This document shows positions 26,701 to 37,492 of a DNA stretch of 64,000 nt, piece by piece. The translations under genes and the position numbers were made by a program. How positions within the stretch are numbered: the first letter of the stretch is position 1; every line of letters starts with the position of its first letter. A model generated the notes under the pieces. The model searched no databases. It had not been told where the DNA came from and saw only the letters and a program-made list of their open reading frames with translations. Origin of the DNA: Watersipora subatra (Eukaryota; Bryozoa; Gymnolaemata; Cheilostomatida; Watersiporidae); the NCBI RefSeq assembly GCF_963576615.1, contig NC_088711.1, forward strand, positions 12,385,869 through 12,449,868, in the 5' to 3' direction.

Positions 26701-29700
26701 CTATGTCTTATGATTGATCAAATTCTGTATGATGTCCATTTTATTCCCACGCGTCTTGATGTGTTAAAGTTCAACATCTTTAGAAACTTCAAGCTCAGAA
26801 CTTTTTCAACAGCTGTTAAATGTTTTCAATAAAATATCACAAATTATACTGTTAAACTTTTACCTATGTACATTTGTAAACATAAAAAAGCTTGAAGGTC
26901 TTTTCTGCTTATTTAGGCCATGATATACTTTTGCTATTTTAATAATTAACAACGTCATAGATGAGAGGCAGTATTATGCACTGCCCGTGAGTGTAATCTA
27001 CTATATAAACGGCAATCGTTGTCTATCTGTCTGTCCGCTTTATAGAGTACCGTACTTTTCGGACTATTAGCCGCTACTTTTATATAAGGGCGTGTCTATT
27101 CTGTGGTTTTTTCACCGCTAGGGCGCATTAACGGGAATCTCCGGTTAGTACACGCCCCTATTATAATACGTAACCTGCTATTCATCGTAGGGATGGACGA
27201 TGAATACTGATATGCTAATAGTATGAGTTGTCTTCTCGATATATTGAGTCACCGATAACTCCCAAATATGAGCAGTATAAATAAATTATATGGCGGTCTT
27301 TTTTTCGATACGATCGTACGAAGCAAACTTAATTAATATGAGTAAGTAGTAAAATTAAATTAGTAGTAAATATTAGTAGTGAATTAAATAAAATTTACTA
27401 CTCTTTAAATAAATTAATGAGTAGTAAATTACATCTAATTAATATTTACTGCCAACGTGTACCGGGAAGGTCATGTGAACATTTGTTTCTTGCAACCACT
27501 AGAAAAACGCTGTTCTTTATCTACTATATAAACGGCAATCGTTGTCTGTCTGTTTGATTGAGTGTCCGCCTTATAGAGCGATCTTTCCTTTTATCGTCGT
27601 ACGAATTTCGGTCATACGAAGCGAACTGAATTAATATGTGTAGTAACAGTAAATAAATTATAGAGCGGTCTTTCTTTTTCCATTCGGTCGAACGAAGCCA
27701 ACCGAACTAATATGAATACTAAATATCGTAATTTCGTAATATGGACTATTAGCCGCTACTTTTCTCTGACGATTTGAGCCAAGCGGCTTATATAAAGGTG
27801 TGGCGATTCTGTTGTTTTTCTTTCACCGCTCAGGCGCATTAACCGAAATCCCCGGTTAGCACGCTTTTTAAACAGCAAATTTTCTGCCGTGTTAAAAAGC
27901 ACCTTCCTGAGTTCTGCGGCCTATACAAAGGTGTCTATACAGCTATACAAATGTATTATTTATTAAATAAAATAAATTAACGAGTAGTTATTTACATGCA
28001 ATTAATATTTACTGCCAACGTGTACCGAGAAGGTCACGTAAACATTTGTTTCTTGGAGCCACTGGAAAAACGCATTTCTCACCTACTAAATTTCCACATC
28101 AAAAAGGTAAGTGTTTCTTATACGATGTTGTATTGTATATGAATTGCCACATCTCCACTACTTAATAACGTTGAATTTGCCGCTGTTCGTGATAGTGGGT
28201 CATGTTCATTTCCTTCAGCAGCCGAGTTACTAATTTTTTTTCAGCTACGAGTAGGCCTACTGTAACTTACTATTACAGAACTTTCACGAGTACTCCGAGG
28301 GTTGCGATACGCTATTGTGAAAAGAAAGAGAGCAGCTGCTATCGACTTACAGTCACCCTGCATCAGCCATGACCAGCTATACGTCGCCTGCTCAAAAGTA
28401 GGCACACGCCGAAAACTGTTTCTTCATACGCCCGACAGAAAAACCAAAAATGTTGTCTATCCGCAAGTGTTGCGTTGAACTAAGGAAGAGAGAGAGAGGG
28501 AGAGAGAGGGAGAGAAAGGGAAAGAGAGGGGGGAGAGAGAGAGGGAGAGAAGGGGAGAGAGAAGGAGAGCGAGGAGGAGAGGGGGGAGAGAGAGAGGGAG
28601 AGAAAGAGGGAGAGAGAGAGGGGGAGAGGGAGAAAGAGAGGGAGAGGGGGAAGAGGGACGGAGAGAGAGAGGGGAGAGAGAGAGAGGGGAGAGAGAGAGA
28701 GGGGAGAGAGAGAGAGGGGAGAGACGGAGAGAGGGGAAAGAGGGAGGGAAGGAGAGATGGGGAGAGGGAGATGTAACTGCATATTTGGAGTTGTTTTACA
28801 GTATGAAAGCCAAATCTCAATAAACCTTATGCTGCCCGTGAATCTGTTCCTGTAGGCGGGTAATGCAGCTAGTGTTTTATAAATGAAATAATGTCTTATC
28901 TGCACTTACGACGATAACACCAAAACAAATTAATGTCATATGGCCGAGGGGGGAGGGGGGGGTTCACTGTATATAAATGGATGAATGTTATTTATCTACG
29001 TTCAAGCAACTAAACAACGGTTTGAAAGCTGAAAACTGATATCTTACAATGCCATGCGTGCGCCTTGGCATATGATGGCGATGAAGGTAAGGTGAACCAA
29101 TGAATGTGAATCAATATTGAGTCAGTTTTGAACCACTGTCACATATATTCAGTTCCAACAGGAAACATTTATGGAATAAAACTCACCTATGGTCACAAAG
29201 TACATGGAGTTGGCATAACCGTCAAAGTTGCAATTATCAAAGTTTTTTCCACCATTGCCACTAGCGACAACATATATACTTCCATATCCATTTCTTCCTT
29301 TCATTATACCGTTTCTTATGGCAGCCTGCACAAATAAAATATATTTGTGAAAATATGCATGACCTCTGCTAAGGGTTCCAAATATATGTCAAGCATTACG
29401 GCCTATTCACCGATCAACTTTTCATGCGTATAAAATACAATATGAACTACAATAGAACGGAAATTGCATTCGTGATAATACAATAGAACTAATCAGCAAC
29501 TATCTGTAGTTCATTGTGAGTGCCCATACATGTAAGAGTGTAACTCGGTCAAGAATGATCAAACAGGTTTCAAATATCATCTACACAGCAAACAGTAGAA
29601 TGTTCCCTCTCATAATATCACCCTTTCTAAAACGACCTTAGGCCTCTACCTTTGACCTTCAGTGACAGGTTACTGCTTATGAGACTGACGAGTAGGTATA

Positions 29701-32700
29701 AAGGATTAGAAAGTTCAGATTTTACAACAAGCCAGGATAGTAGACTACGTGATCATATGCTATATGATTAGGCAAAGACAAGCAATACGATTACTAGTGA
29801 CTATCATGACAAGTCAGCGCAGCGTCATAGAGTGATTAATTAATCTATAAGAAGTGATAAAACTGCTAGTGTTGAGGAGACAACTGCAAAAATGAAGCAG
29901 GAAATTGGGGATATAGATAAGAACCTCTCTTAAATATGACAGGAGAGTTTTAACAACTTCCTGTAGTAACGGCTTCTTTATGCTAAGATTTGTCAAAGGC
30001 TATATAGATTCACCTTCATTGGTCTGCCAATTGTCTGATGGACTGTTGGAATGCTGCCAATCCAAACATTTCCATTTCTGACTATGAGTACTTCGCATAA
30101 GCATATATAGAGGTGACAAATTGACTCTTTTAATATTTTTGGTACAGCTAGAAACTGATAAAACTGAGAAAACCATTTTTGGTTACAGACAAGTTATTTG
30201 CCCTGTTATTGCGTTTCATAAAATGTGCAGCCTTTGCCTCTGTCGCGCATTCTCTATAATAACCACAATCTATTTCAATATAATGGTTGTTAACTATAAT
30301 AACCACAATCTATTTCAATATAATGGTTGTTAACTATAATAACCACAATCTATTTCAATATAATGGTTGTTAACTATAATAACCACAATCTATTTCAATA
30401 TAATGGCTGTTAACTATAATAACCACAATCTATTTCAATATAATGGTTGTTAACTATAATAACCACAATCTATTTCAATATAATGGCTGTTAACTATAAT
30501 AACCACAATTTATTTCAACATAATGGTTGTTAACTATAATAACCACATCTATTTCAATATAATGGCTGTTAACTATAATAACCACAATTTATTTCAATAT
30601 AATGGTTAACTGAAATAAAATAACTGATTCAATGTTTTTATGAGAAACAAAGGGACATAAAATTAATTAGTTCCCAGCCTGTATGATTCACTACTACTAC
30701 TAAATAGTATCTATGAGTTATAGTATGTATGAGTAATAATATTATACCTGTGAGTAATAGTACCTAAGAGTAATAGTACCATTGAGTAATAGTACCTGTG
30801 AGTAATAGTAGCTATGAGTAATAGTAGCTATGAGTAATAGTAGCTATGAGTAATAGTACCTGTGAGTAATAGTACCTGTGAGTAATAGTACATATGAGTA
30901 ATAGTACCTATAAGTAATAGTACCTGTGAGTAATAGTACCTATAAGTAATAGTACCTATAAGTAATAGTACCTATGAGTAATAGTACCTGGGAGTAATAG
31001 TAGCTATGAGTAATAGTACCTATGAGTAATAATACCTGTGAGTAATAATACCTGTGAGTAATAGTACATATGAGTAATAGTACATATGAGTAATAGTACC
31101 GGTGAGTAATAGTAGCTATGAGTAATAGTACCTATGAGTAATAATACCTGTGAGTAATAGTACCTATGAGTAATAGTACCTACAAGTAATAATACCTGTG
31201 AGTAATAGTAGCTATGAGTAATAGTACCTATGAGTAATAATACCTGTGAGTAATAGTATATATGAGTAATAGTACCTGTGAGTAATAGTACCTATGAGTA
31301 ATAGTACCTATGAGTAATAGTACCTGTGAGTAATAGTACATATGAGTAATAGTACCTATGAGTATAGGTTTTTACAAATAGAAATACAACAGATTGCGAT
31401 ACCAACAATGTTAAGTAATAACATAGAAGAAATTATTTATAGATAAAATAAGTTGCCTTTTGGAATACACTACGATGGCATAGTACCTTCTGACGATGGT
31501 AAAGCCTTATTGATGCTAGGACAATAACATGATACAAATAATAATAGATCGATTGCATTGACGTATTGGCTATAACTAAGGCTGAGATGGCACCGGCTCA
31601 TAATGTACGTTAACAGAAATATACCTTAGTCAATCTTTTGTACATTAACTGAGTTGTGCATTAATTTAAAGTAATAACTGAAGGTCCGCTGTACATCTGT
31701 TCCACATCATAGTCTATAGTCATATTCTCATAGATTAACTTATAGTAATAACTGAAGGCCCGCTGTACATCTGTTCCACACCATAGTCTATAGTCATATT
31801 CTCATAGATTAACTTATAGTAATAACTGAAGGCCCGCTGTACATCTGTTCCACACCATAGTCTATAGGCATATTCTTATAGATTAACTTATAGTACTAAC
31901 TGAAGGTCCGCTGTACATCTATTCCACACCATAGTCTATAGGCATATTCTTATAGATTAACTTATAGTACTAACTGAAGGCCCGCTGTACATCTGTTCCA
32001 CACCATAGTCTATAGTCATATTCTCATAGATTAACTTATAGTAATAACTGAAGGTCCGCTGTACATCTGTTCCACACCATAGTCTATAGGCATATTCTTA
32101 TAGATTAACTTATAGTAATAACTGAAGGTCCGCTGTACATCTGTTCCACACCATAGTCTATAGTCATATTCTTATAGATTAACTTATAGTAATAACTGAA
32201 GGCCCGCTGTACATCTGTTCCACACCATAGTCTATAGGCATATTCTTATAGATTAACTTATAGTACTAACTGAGGGTCCGCTGTACATCTGTTCCACACC
32301 ATAGTCTATAGTCATATTCTTATAGATTAACTTATAGTACTAACTGAAGGTCCGCTGTACATCTGTTCCACACCATAGTCTATAGGCATATTCTTATAGA
32401 TTAACTTATAGTACTAACTGAGGGTCCGCTGTACATCTGTTCCACACCATAGTCTATAGGCATATTCTTATAGATTAACTTATAGTACTAACTGAGGGTC
32501 CGCTGTACATCTGTTCCACACCATAGTCTATAGGCATATTCTTATAGATTAACAAAATGTTCAGGTTTCTCTCTATCTCAATGGTCAGCATTATTAAATA
32601 ATTACGAGCAATTCTTTGCCGCGAGTCATAATAACATTATTATTATAATGTTATTAAATAACATTATGTTATTTAATAACATTATAATAGTATTAATGTT

Positions 32701-35700
32701 ATTAAATGACATTATTATTATAATGTTATTATTAATATTAGTAATTGATGCTATAGATCTTGTAGCGAACCAACGAGGATTTCCATTCACTTTATCCGAC
32801 ACACAGTCCTTGTATCGAGACTGCCATATTATAAGTGGACTAAATCATATTATTACCATGATTAGTAATAAATGAAACGAACTAGGGAGAGATGCTGAGC
32901 TCACTCGATCTTGATGAGCCCAAGTAACTTTATCAGCCAATTAACAAGCCCTATCTACAGACAATCTATGTCATATCTATAAGAACAAAGAGAATACATG
33001 GACAAGACTTACCTTAGCTAACGTATGGGGCCCGTCTACTGTCTCCCCATCATCCTCTGGACCCCAACTACACGAATAGATATCATTAATTGCGTGCTTG
33101 GCAGCAAAGGCATCACGCTCAAGCAGGTCAGTCATGCTGCCATCTAATGCTCGCACTCCTGCAAGATGCCAACTCAAGTGATTCAAATGAAACAAGAAGT
33201 GCCACTTAGAAGCTTATTTTAGACTAAGGAAGCTTTCCGACTACTTACTAGTATTCTAGAGGTACACGCGATTGAATATCGAAAAACATACCCACAGATG
33301 AATCCAATGAAACATTTTTAGCATACAAGGAAAGCAATCAATTATCATTGAATATAAACATTAAAATGTTTACAAAGATCTCAGGCTATGACTCTGAATG
33401 ATACATGAACACACATAGGCTATCTCGGTTATCATGTACCTCTGCATACTCCAATCCAAGTAAAACTACTGTTATTCTCCTAGAATCCTGAGAGGTAGCC
33501 TCATGTTCCTAATCACTTCCTACACAGAGGAAGCCAAATGTAACTTGAGATAAGAGCAATTCTAAAGCCAGCAATTTGTTCCCTTCAAGTCTCTAAGCAT
33601 TGAATGTCAGTCCACATTCCTTTCTGGCTACGCATTGCTAAATAACTGCATATTTAGCTGTGTACTGTTGCGCAAGGCCCATTCAAAACAGCCCTGCAAT
33701 CACTTTGGTCATCTTTAGCCTGTGAGGCATTAAAATATAACTTTGATTAATGAGAAAAACATGGTACACGGCAAGTATCATTTAATGTGACATGTGACAG
33801 TTTTGAGTTTGTCCGTCACCAAGTATTTAGAAGAAATGGGCAACAGCTCTGGTGAACTGGCCTTATCAATGGACAGCCACTCCCATATGATTAATGTAAT
33901 AACACAACTAAACGTATTTCTCTGCTGAAGGTCCAGAAAAAAAGCCTCGTGAATTCATCTCCAAGAACACGCGTTGGCATGTTTAAAGGAAAACCTACAC
34001 GTGTAACATCCTATAAATTGAAATGTTTCATATTGATTGGAATTCATCCAAGCATGTTGAGTTATTTTTGAATTTCATGGTGACTTCGGTCCCTCAGTAC
34101 TTCCATGAATCATTCTCAGAGAAAGGGTTACGAATAGTTTATTAATACTGTTTGAAATATTACTCCTCTAAAGGCACCCACCACGCAGCAAGTAATACGA
34201 GAATTGATAAAATCTGTCGTGTTAACGAGCATAGGGCCAGCATAGGTTAAACACAATGTCGACCGAGTTATAACATATCAGATAATTTTAGAAGCTTCTT
34301 TTTCTAGAATTTTTGCTCTGCATTGTTGTACTTGTTTGCTCTGTTAGACAAGCCCTGGACCTATATGACCAAACTACATGTACTTTTAGTTACAACAAGA
34401 AAGTTAATCAGAGAAACAGTCTGATCTTCCTTCACTTCTGCCCTATTCAAACAGAGGATAGCCTGTAGTACTATTGTGATGGTTCATCTCCAGCATAACT
34501 TAATGTGTGTAAAGCGGTGCAAGCCTATAGAGAATCCCCAACCTTTGTGTGCACACCTTGGTATGGAAGGTCTTGTAGTGATTTCTTACTGCTCCAAAAA
34601 CATAATTCAATCTTTTGCCCAAACAATTCTCATTCAAATCTGAGCTGATATCTATATATATATATATATATATACCATTATTATTATTATATATATATAT
34701 ATAAATCTAAGCATTTGTTAGTCTCTCATCCGAGTGTCCAGTTATAGTGATAAAATTATAGGAACAAAATACCACTCCGTACTAGAATTGAACTCGGAAA
34801 CAGTGGTTTAGCAGACAGGCGCGCTAATCGCTATGCCGCACAGCCACCTTGCCATAAAATGTAACAATTGTTTGGTTACTAAACTTACTACTAGCACACT
34901 GGAAGATCCCCATTGCGTGAAAGATCATGATGCGTAACAATTACAAGTAGCCTACAATTATTTCCAGCTGTGGAAAACCGGCTGCATGGCTTACTGGTAG
35001 TGCACTTAGTGTCACATCCATGTATCCTCTGAATGAACGGGTTCAACTCCTGTAAGGTACAATCTTTTTTTCTGCGCGGACGAAAGGACACGGCTTTTAT
35101 TATAGTAAAAATTTAGCCTAGCTTGAGTTACTCAAATTCAATGGGTAAAGAAACTTAGCCAATGGCAACTACATTATCTAACGCTTTTTTAAGCTGTTTT
35201 AAATTTTGCACGAATGTGTAGCGTAAGAGGTTAGAGAAGTTTTTAACAAACTGTTTTAGCTATGCCTCGAGCTTTCAAATATTTGAACTATGCATTGGCT
35301 GGACACGCAGAAATAAACAAACACCTTCATTTAAAAGTCAGAATGGTAAATGTTGTATATATTGATTATCAATACTTTTTCTGTGCAAACTTTTTTATTA
35401 CTAGCGCAACGCCGGGCATTCAACTAGTAACTTATAAAACAGCTCAAGAGCAACCAACCTGATATGGAAGCCTCATAGGCTATTCCTACACCGCATATAC
35501 CATTGTTGGCCACGGCTGCAATCTCCCCAGCGCACCGAGTACCGTGTTCATTGTGATCTACAAATACATTCCATTAACAAAAATTATTGTCTCTACACAT
35601 TCTTCACTTTTTTCAATTTTATACATGACTAGCTGTGCCTCCCGGCGCTGCCCGGGTGTTAAAAATCAGCTTATAAACTAAGTAAGCTAGTAAGCTTACT

Positions 35701-37492
35701 GATTCTAAGCTAGTAAGCTAGTAATTCCAGTAAGCTAAGCTAGTTAATAGGCACTAGGCTTCTAATGGTGGTAGGTCATGACGTTGCGCCAGCATTGCTG
35801 TTCAGCTCCAGCTATTCTAATAATAGCTATAGCCGGAATGACAGACAGACGACAGACATAGTATGCTTTGAGAAATATATATATATATATAGATAATTCC
35901 AGTCATGCAAAGCGTAGCACTATATGGAAACTAGATGAATTTAATGCCAGTAACTTCTGCAAAAAAAAATAACAGAAGATTCAAACAGCAAGTTGATGCT
36001 TGTATGAACAAACGAGCCTCACAACAAAGACTGGCTAAATCTCACTCTTCACGTTCAGATAATGCATAGCATTGTTGAGAGCCAGACATGTTGTGACAGT
36101 GGTGGCTGCTGGACAGCTTACAGGAAGCAGCACTTCCATACTGTACAGGAAGTAACACCTGCAGTTGGTGGCAAAATGCCAAAAATCAGTTATTTATTAG
36201 CTACATACAGAGCACGACACCGCGCATTAGGATGCCCTGCTTCTTGTAGCTTGCTGTATTGGAATGAAGGTGATATATAAGCTTTATTAATCATATAGCT
36301 GAGCAGGTATGTAAAGGTAGAAACTTTGATAATCATATGGAGAATTGTTTACTCTTGTTCCTTGCAGGTTGAAATGAAAAAAACGGAATGATCGTTAAGA
36401 AAAACATGTGACGATAACTCCTGGTGAGAGGATAATGTTAGTAAGATACACTAAATGAATTTCACTTTGTATGACTAATGCAGCCATTTTATTCAATAAT
36501 ATTTTAGATTATAGAGACATTAACATATACATTTTACTTGTTTGATATGCCAAAGCTAGGCAGCTAAGTCTCCATCAGTGCTAAAGTTAAAACGTTAGAA
36601 GGATCAACTTTGTGACCGGAAGAAGAACACTTGAAACAGGCCCCAAGGCTAGAATGATTGGATGCTCAGTCTAGTAAATACATTTAAATCTGTTCGGTTA
36701 CAGAGGTAAAACTCAAGCCACTGACCGATTGGTTTGCCATTGAGTTCATTTGGCATTGGATCATTATCGTGATCATTTAGGTCTATGCTTCCCTCAGGGT
36801 TGTAGTTGTCCTTGAGATCTGGGTTGTCCCACTCTAGACCATCATCGACAACAGCCACGGTCACATTGCGTCCCGTGACGCCGAGTGCCCAAACACCTGA
36901 CACATTTAGGTACACAGTCTGCTCAGGACTATTGCTGGCATCTGGGTGCTAAAATCATTCCAAGTAGTACAAAGTTGGGTCTGAAAGCAAAGGCTTCCTC
37001 CTGTGATTGCGAGCTGCTACACAAAATAAAAGCATCACAACACAAGCAGATCAAATGTGTACATACCAAGTGCCACTGCTTAGTATAATTGGCATCATTA
37101 AATTTTATTCTCCGCTTGAACCTGTGCCTTTCCCAAATTTCTGCATACCACTCAACGTCCTTCAGCTTGTTAAGTTGACCATGCAGATGCTCCTTGTTGG
37201 CACGAACCGCGGGAGCACATGTTGTGTTGCTAAACGCGCATGAGCCATTGGCAAAATGGTAAGTGTGAGTATAAATATAACAGTCATCTATGAATAAGCA
37301 AGGCGATGTGTGTACAAGGCCAGCATCCAACAAGTCTGAAGTGGTATTCTTGTCAGCAAAATCTCTAAGTTTGATGGCATAGAGCATTGTCTCAGCATGA
37401 CTACCCTTCCAGTCAATATGGTTGAGCACGAGCTTGCTAAGAGACAAGCTGCTAAGAGCAAGCCAAATGGCTAATGCTAGAGCAAGAGTCAT
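8966..37492 (-). CDS. PCSK7: Proprotein convertase, PCSK7-type (whole gene, 13 coding exons)
   Basis: This encodes a membrane-anchored subtilisin-family (S8B) protease that cleaves precursor proteins at basic sites in the secretory pathway. The joined exons are 37492-37067, 36948-36726, 35557-35459, 33158-33013, 29325-29187, 24268-24174, 23405-23235, 15144-15037, 14458-14359, 13255-13090, 11758-11564, 10038-9921 and 9259-8966. All have GT-AG boundaries and unbroken phase, giving 759 residues (human PCSK7 is about 785). Visible in order are a signal peptide (1-19), a prodomain ending in a basic site (R122 to R128), catalytic D177 (VVDDG), H221 (HGTRCAGE), oxyanion N322 (SGNGG), S398 (GTSAAAP), a P domain (about 434-625) and a single membrane helix (about 663-680). 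There is no Cys-rich domain between P domain and helix, which favours PCSK7 over furin or PCSK5/6. The exact start is inferred. Confidence 0.9.
9866..9902. repeat. (AC)n microsatellite
   Basis: A short CA/CACG run in PCSK7 intron 12, immediately beyond the exon 12 donor region. Confidence 0.85.
9921..10038 (-). CDS. PCSK7: PCSK7 exon 12: juxtamembrane stalk
   Basis: The exon encodes [25 protein letters not shown], comparable to the SGKYLHDDFALPCPP stalk of the vertebrate protein. The boundaries are TTCAG and GTAAGT, leaving in phase 0. Confidence 0.85.
11564..11758 (-). CDS. PCSK7: PCSK7 exon 11: end of P domain
   Basis: The exon encodes [20 protein letters not shown] and [14 protein letters not shown], matching the WTFST.RCWGE block of PCSK7. 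The boundaries are CTCCAG and GTAAGT, phase 2 on both sides. Confidence 0.92.
12769..13070. repeat. 20-bp minisatellite, about 15 copies
   Basis: The unit is GTTACTTGTAGACAACTAGA. The copies are nearly identical, with three single substitutions. It lies in PCSK7 intron 10 and ends 19 bp short of the exon 10 donor. Confidence 0.97.
13090..13255 (-). CDS. PCSK7: PCSK7 exon 10: P domain
   Basis: The exon encodes [25 protein letters not shown], the typical P-domain beta strand. It leaves in phase 2 at GTGAGT. A 20-bp minisatellite starts about 20 bp inside the following intron. Confidence 0.9.
13346..13836. mobile_element. piggyBac-like remnant flanked by TTAA
   Basis: TTAA at 13346-13349 is followed by CCCTTTTGCAGGCAGAG. 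The other end reads CTTGCCTGTGAAAGGA then TTAA at 13833-13836, an imperfect terminal inverted repeat. TTAA target duplication and a CCC-type end are piggyBac hallmarks. Internally, about 13480-13700 on the plus strand reads as an acidic/serine stretch ([17 protein letters not shown]), like the N-terminus of piggyBac transposases. No DDD catalytic core is present. It lies in PCSK7 intron 9. Confidence 0.65.
14359..14458 (-). CDS. PCSK7: PCSK7 exon 9: P domain
   Basis: The exon encodes [20 protein letters not shown] and onward to LSYP. It follows NAAK of exon 8 in the way AAKIW follows in vertebrate PCSK7. The boundaries are TTTAG and GTAGGT, leaving in phase 1. Confidence 0.85.
14757..14810. 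repeat. (GA)n microsatellite
   Basis: An uninterrupted GA run followed by GGAGGAGAGAG in PCSK7 intron 8. Confidence 0.95.
15037..15144 (-). CDS. PCSK7: PCSK7 exon 8: end of protease / start of P domain
   Basis: The exon encodes [20 protein letters not shown] and PWNIVNAAK, the conserved convertase transition into the P domain. The boundaries are CTGCAG and GTATTA, phase 0 on both sides. Confidence 0.92.
15206..15665. mobile_element. GC-rich MITE-like element
   Basis: The ends AAGCTTGGTTTCCATA (left) and TATGAAAACCAGGCTT (right) form an imperfect 16-bp inverted repeat. The interior is much richer in GC and CpG than its surroundings (GGCGCGCGACGTC). It contains an internal duplication of about 45 bp near 15404 and 15484 (TTTTCCGAAGA.ATCGGTCTC). 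No transposase is visible. It lies in PCSK7 intron 7. Confidence 0.6.
15902..16704. mobile_element. Foldback element, copy 1 (about 800 bp, arms about 390 bp)
   Basis: The left half (TTAAACCATAACTGTCACGA) and the right half (TCGTGACAGTTATGGTTTAA) are reverse complements that stay alignable through most of the element. It encodes no protein; the open stretch at 15898-16179 is arm sequence. A second copy lies at 42078-42876. Confidence 0.85.
16934..23200. repeat. Giant 36-bp minisatellite, about 174 copies
   Basis: The unit is ATATACTAGCTAGTAGTACA then GTAACCAANGTAGATG. The 36-bp period holds for nearly 6.3 kb without a visible indel; variation is substitutions only (CTAGCTAG/CTAGTTAG, AGG/AAG/ATG, GATG/GTTG/GGTG/AATG, ACC/AGC). 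Because 36 is divisible by 3, the minus strand reads as an open frame of over 2,100 codons (period [12 protein letters not shown]). That frame is offset from PCSK7 exon 7, so I treat it as non-coding. It fills most of PCSK7 intron 7. Confidence 0.98.
23235..23405 (-). CDS. PCSK7: PCSK7 exon 7: catalytic Ser
   Basis: The exon encodes [20 protein letters not shown] then [10 protein letters not shown] (catalytic S398) and [16 protein letters not shown]. The donor GTATGT at 23234 lies only about 35 bp from the edge of the giant 36-bp array. A 57-bp tandem repeat flanks the acceptor side. Confidence 0.93.
23431..23605. repeat. 57-bp tandem repeat, 3 copies
   Basis: The unit contains CAGTTGAGATGAAAGCATAG. 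It starts about 25 bp upstream of the PCSK7 exon 7 acceptor, in intron 6. Confidence 0.93.
24174..24268 (-). CDS. PCSK7: PCSK7 exon 6
   Basis: This is a short exon (95 bp) encoding [20 protein letters not shown], matching the convertase block between the GNGG and GTSA motifs. The boundaries are TTTGCAG and CTG before GTGAGT, phase 1 to 0. Confidence 0.88.
26997..28085. repeat. Two-copy tandem duplication, unit about 530-560 bp
   Basis: Both copies open with CTATATAAACGGCAATCGTT (27000 and 27522). Both contain GGACTATTAGCCGCTACTTT and GGCGCATTAAC, and close with TGCCAACGTGTACCG (27450 and 28013). The copies are clearly diverged. It is probably a transposon-derived segment in PCSK7 intron 5. 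Confidence 0.75.
28484..28770 (+). repeat. Polypurine (GA/GGGA) tract, about 290 bp
   Basis: Almost pure A/G on the plus strand, built from GAGAGAGGGAGA-type units. Open frames across it are low-complexity artefacts. It lies in PCSK7 intron 5. Confidence 0.97.
29187..29325 (-). CDS. PCSK7: PCSK7 exon 5: oxyanion-hole Asn
   Basis: The exon encodes [14 protein letters not shown], with the oxyanion Asn at residue 322, and [18 protein letters not shown]. The boundaries are TGCAG and GTGAGT, leaving in phase 1. Confidence 0.93.
30254..30608. repeat. 40-bp minisatellite, about 9 copies
   Basis: The unit is TATAATAACCACAATCTATT then TCAATATAATGGTTGTTAAC, with GGTT/GGCT variants. It lies in PCSK7 intron 4. 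Confidence 0.96.
30712..31368. repeat. 16-bp minisatellite, about 40 copies
   Basis: The unit is GAGTAATAGTACCTAT, with CTGT, CATA and GCTA variants in the last bases. It lies in PCSK7 intron 4, just right of the 40-bp array. Confidence 0.96.
31661..32553. repeat. 74-bp minisatellite, about 12 copies
   Basis: The unit contains GGTCCGCTGTACATCTGTTC and ends ATAGATTAACTTATAGTA. Sites alternate TCATA/GCATA and CTCATAG/CTTATAG. It lies in PCSK7 intron 4. Confidence 0.96.
32625..32740. repeat. AT-rich palindromic tract
   Basis: Repeated TTATTAAATAACATTAT in both orientations makes a self-complementary AT island in PCSK7 intron 4. Confidence 0.8.
33013..33158 (-). CDS. PCSK7: PCSK7 exon 4: protease core
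   Basis: The exon encodes [10 protein letters not shown] and [20 protein letters not shown], the convertase signature between catalytic His and oxyanion Asn. The boundaries are TTGCAG and AAG before GTAAGT, leaving in phase 0. Confidence 0.93.
34770..34862 (-). repeat. tRNA-derived SINE head or tRNA pseudogene
   Basis: The minus strand reads GGTGGCTGTGCGGCATAGCG then an A-box-like ATTAGCGCG and a B-box-like GAGTTCAATTC. It shows no well-formed cloverleaf. It lies in PCSK7 intron 3. Confidence 0.55.
34978..35062 (+). repeat. tRNA-derived SINE head
   Basis: TGGCTTACTGGTAGTGCACT resembles an A box, and GGGTTCAACTCC resembles a B box about 50 bp later. It lies in PCSK7 intron 3. Confidence 0.55.
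35459..35557 (-). CDS. PCSK7: PCSK7 exon 3: catalytic His
   Basis: The exon encodes [16 protein letters not shown] with the catalytic His (residue 221). It enters and leaves in phase 1, between acceptor TTGTAG and donor GTTGGT. The conserved block [11 protein letters not shown] runs directly into VRALDG of exon 4. Confidence 0.9.
35627..35893 (+). repeat. Dispersed repeat, short copy
   Basis: It starts CTAGCTGTGCCTCCCGGCGC and ends with the tail AATAGCTATAGCCGGAATGA then CAGACAGACGACAGACATAG and (AT)n. Related bodies or tails occur at 40296-40450, 49862-50275 and 57208-57560. It lies in PCSK7 intron 3. Confidence 0.65.
36726..36948 (-). CDS. PCSK7: PCSK7 exon 2: catalytic Asp
   Basis: The acceptor is TTTTAG. 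The exon begins [10 protein letters not shown] and carries [17 protein letters not shown] followed by VVDDGLEW with the catalytic Asp (residue 177). It ends in phase 1 at ATCG before GTCAGT, a slightly weak donor. Joining to exon 3 restores an Asp codon and the DHNEHGTRC context. Confidence 0.9.
37067..37492 (-). CDS. PCSK7: PCSK7 exon 1: signal peptide and prodomain
   Basis: The exon encodes residues 1-142. I chose the ATG at 37492 because it starts a classical hydrophobic leader ([19 protein letters not shown]) and has A at -3. An in-frame ATG 30 codons upstream (37582) would bury the leader and has a weak context. The exon contains three N-glycosylation sequons (NTT, NGS, NTT). It ends with the basic autoprocessing site RHRFKRR and the mature N-terminus QWHL, then donor GTATGT in phase 0. 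Confidence 0.85.

Noticed and set aside
28392-28905. Ser/Pro/Leu-rich and Arg/Glu/Gly-rich frames
   Set aside because: They are low-complexity translations of the polypurine tract on both strands.
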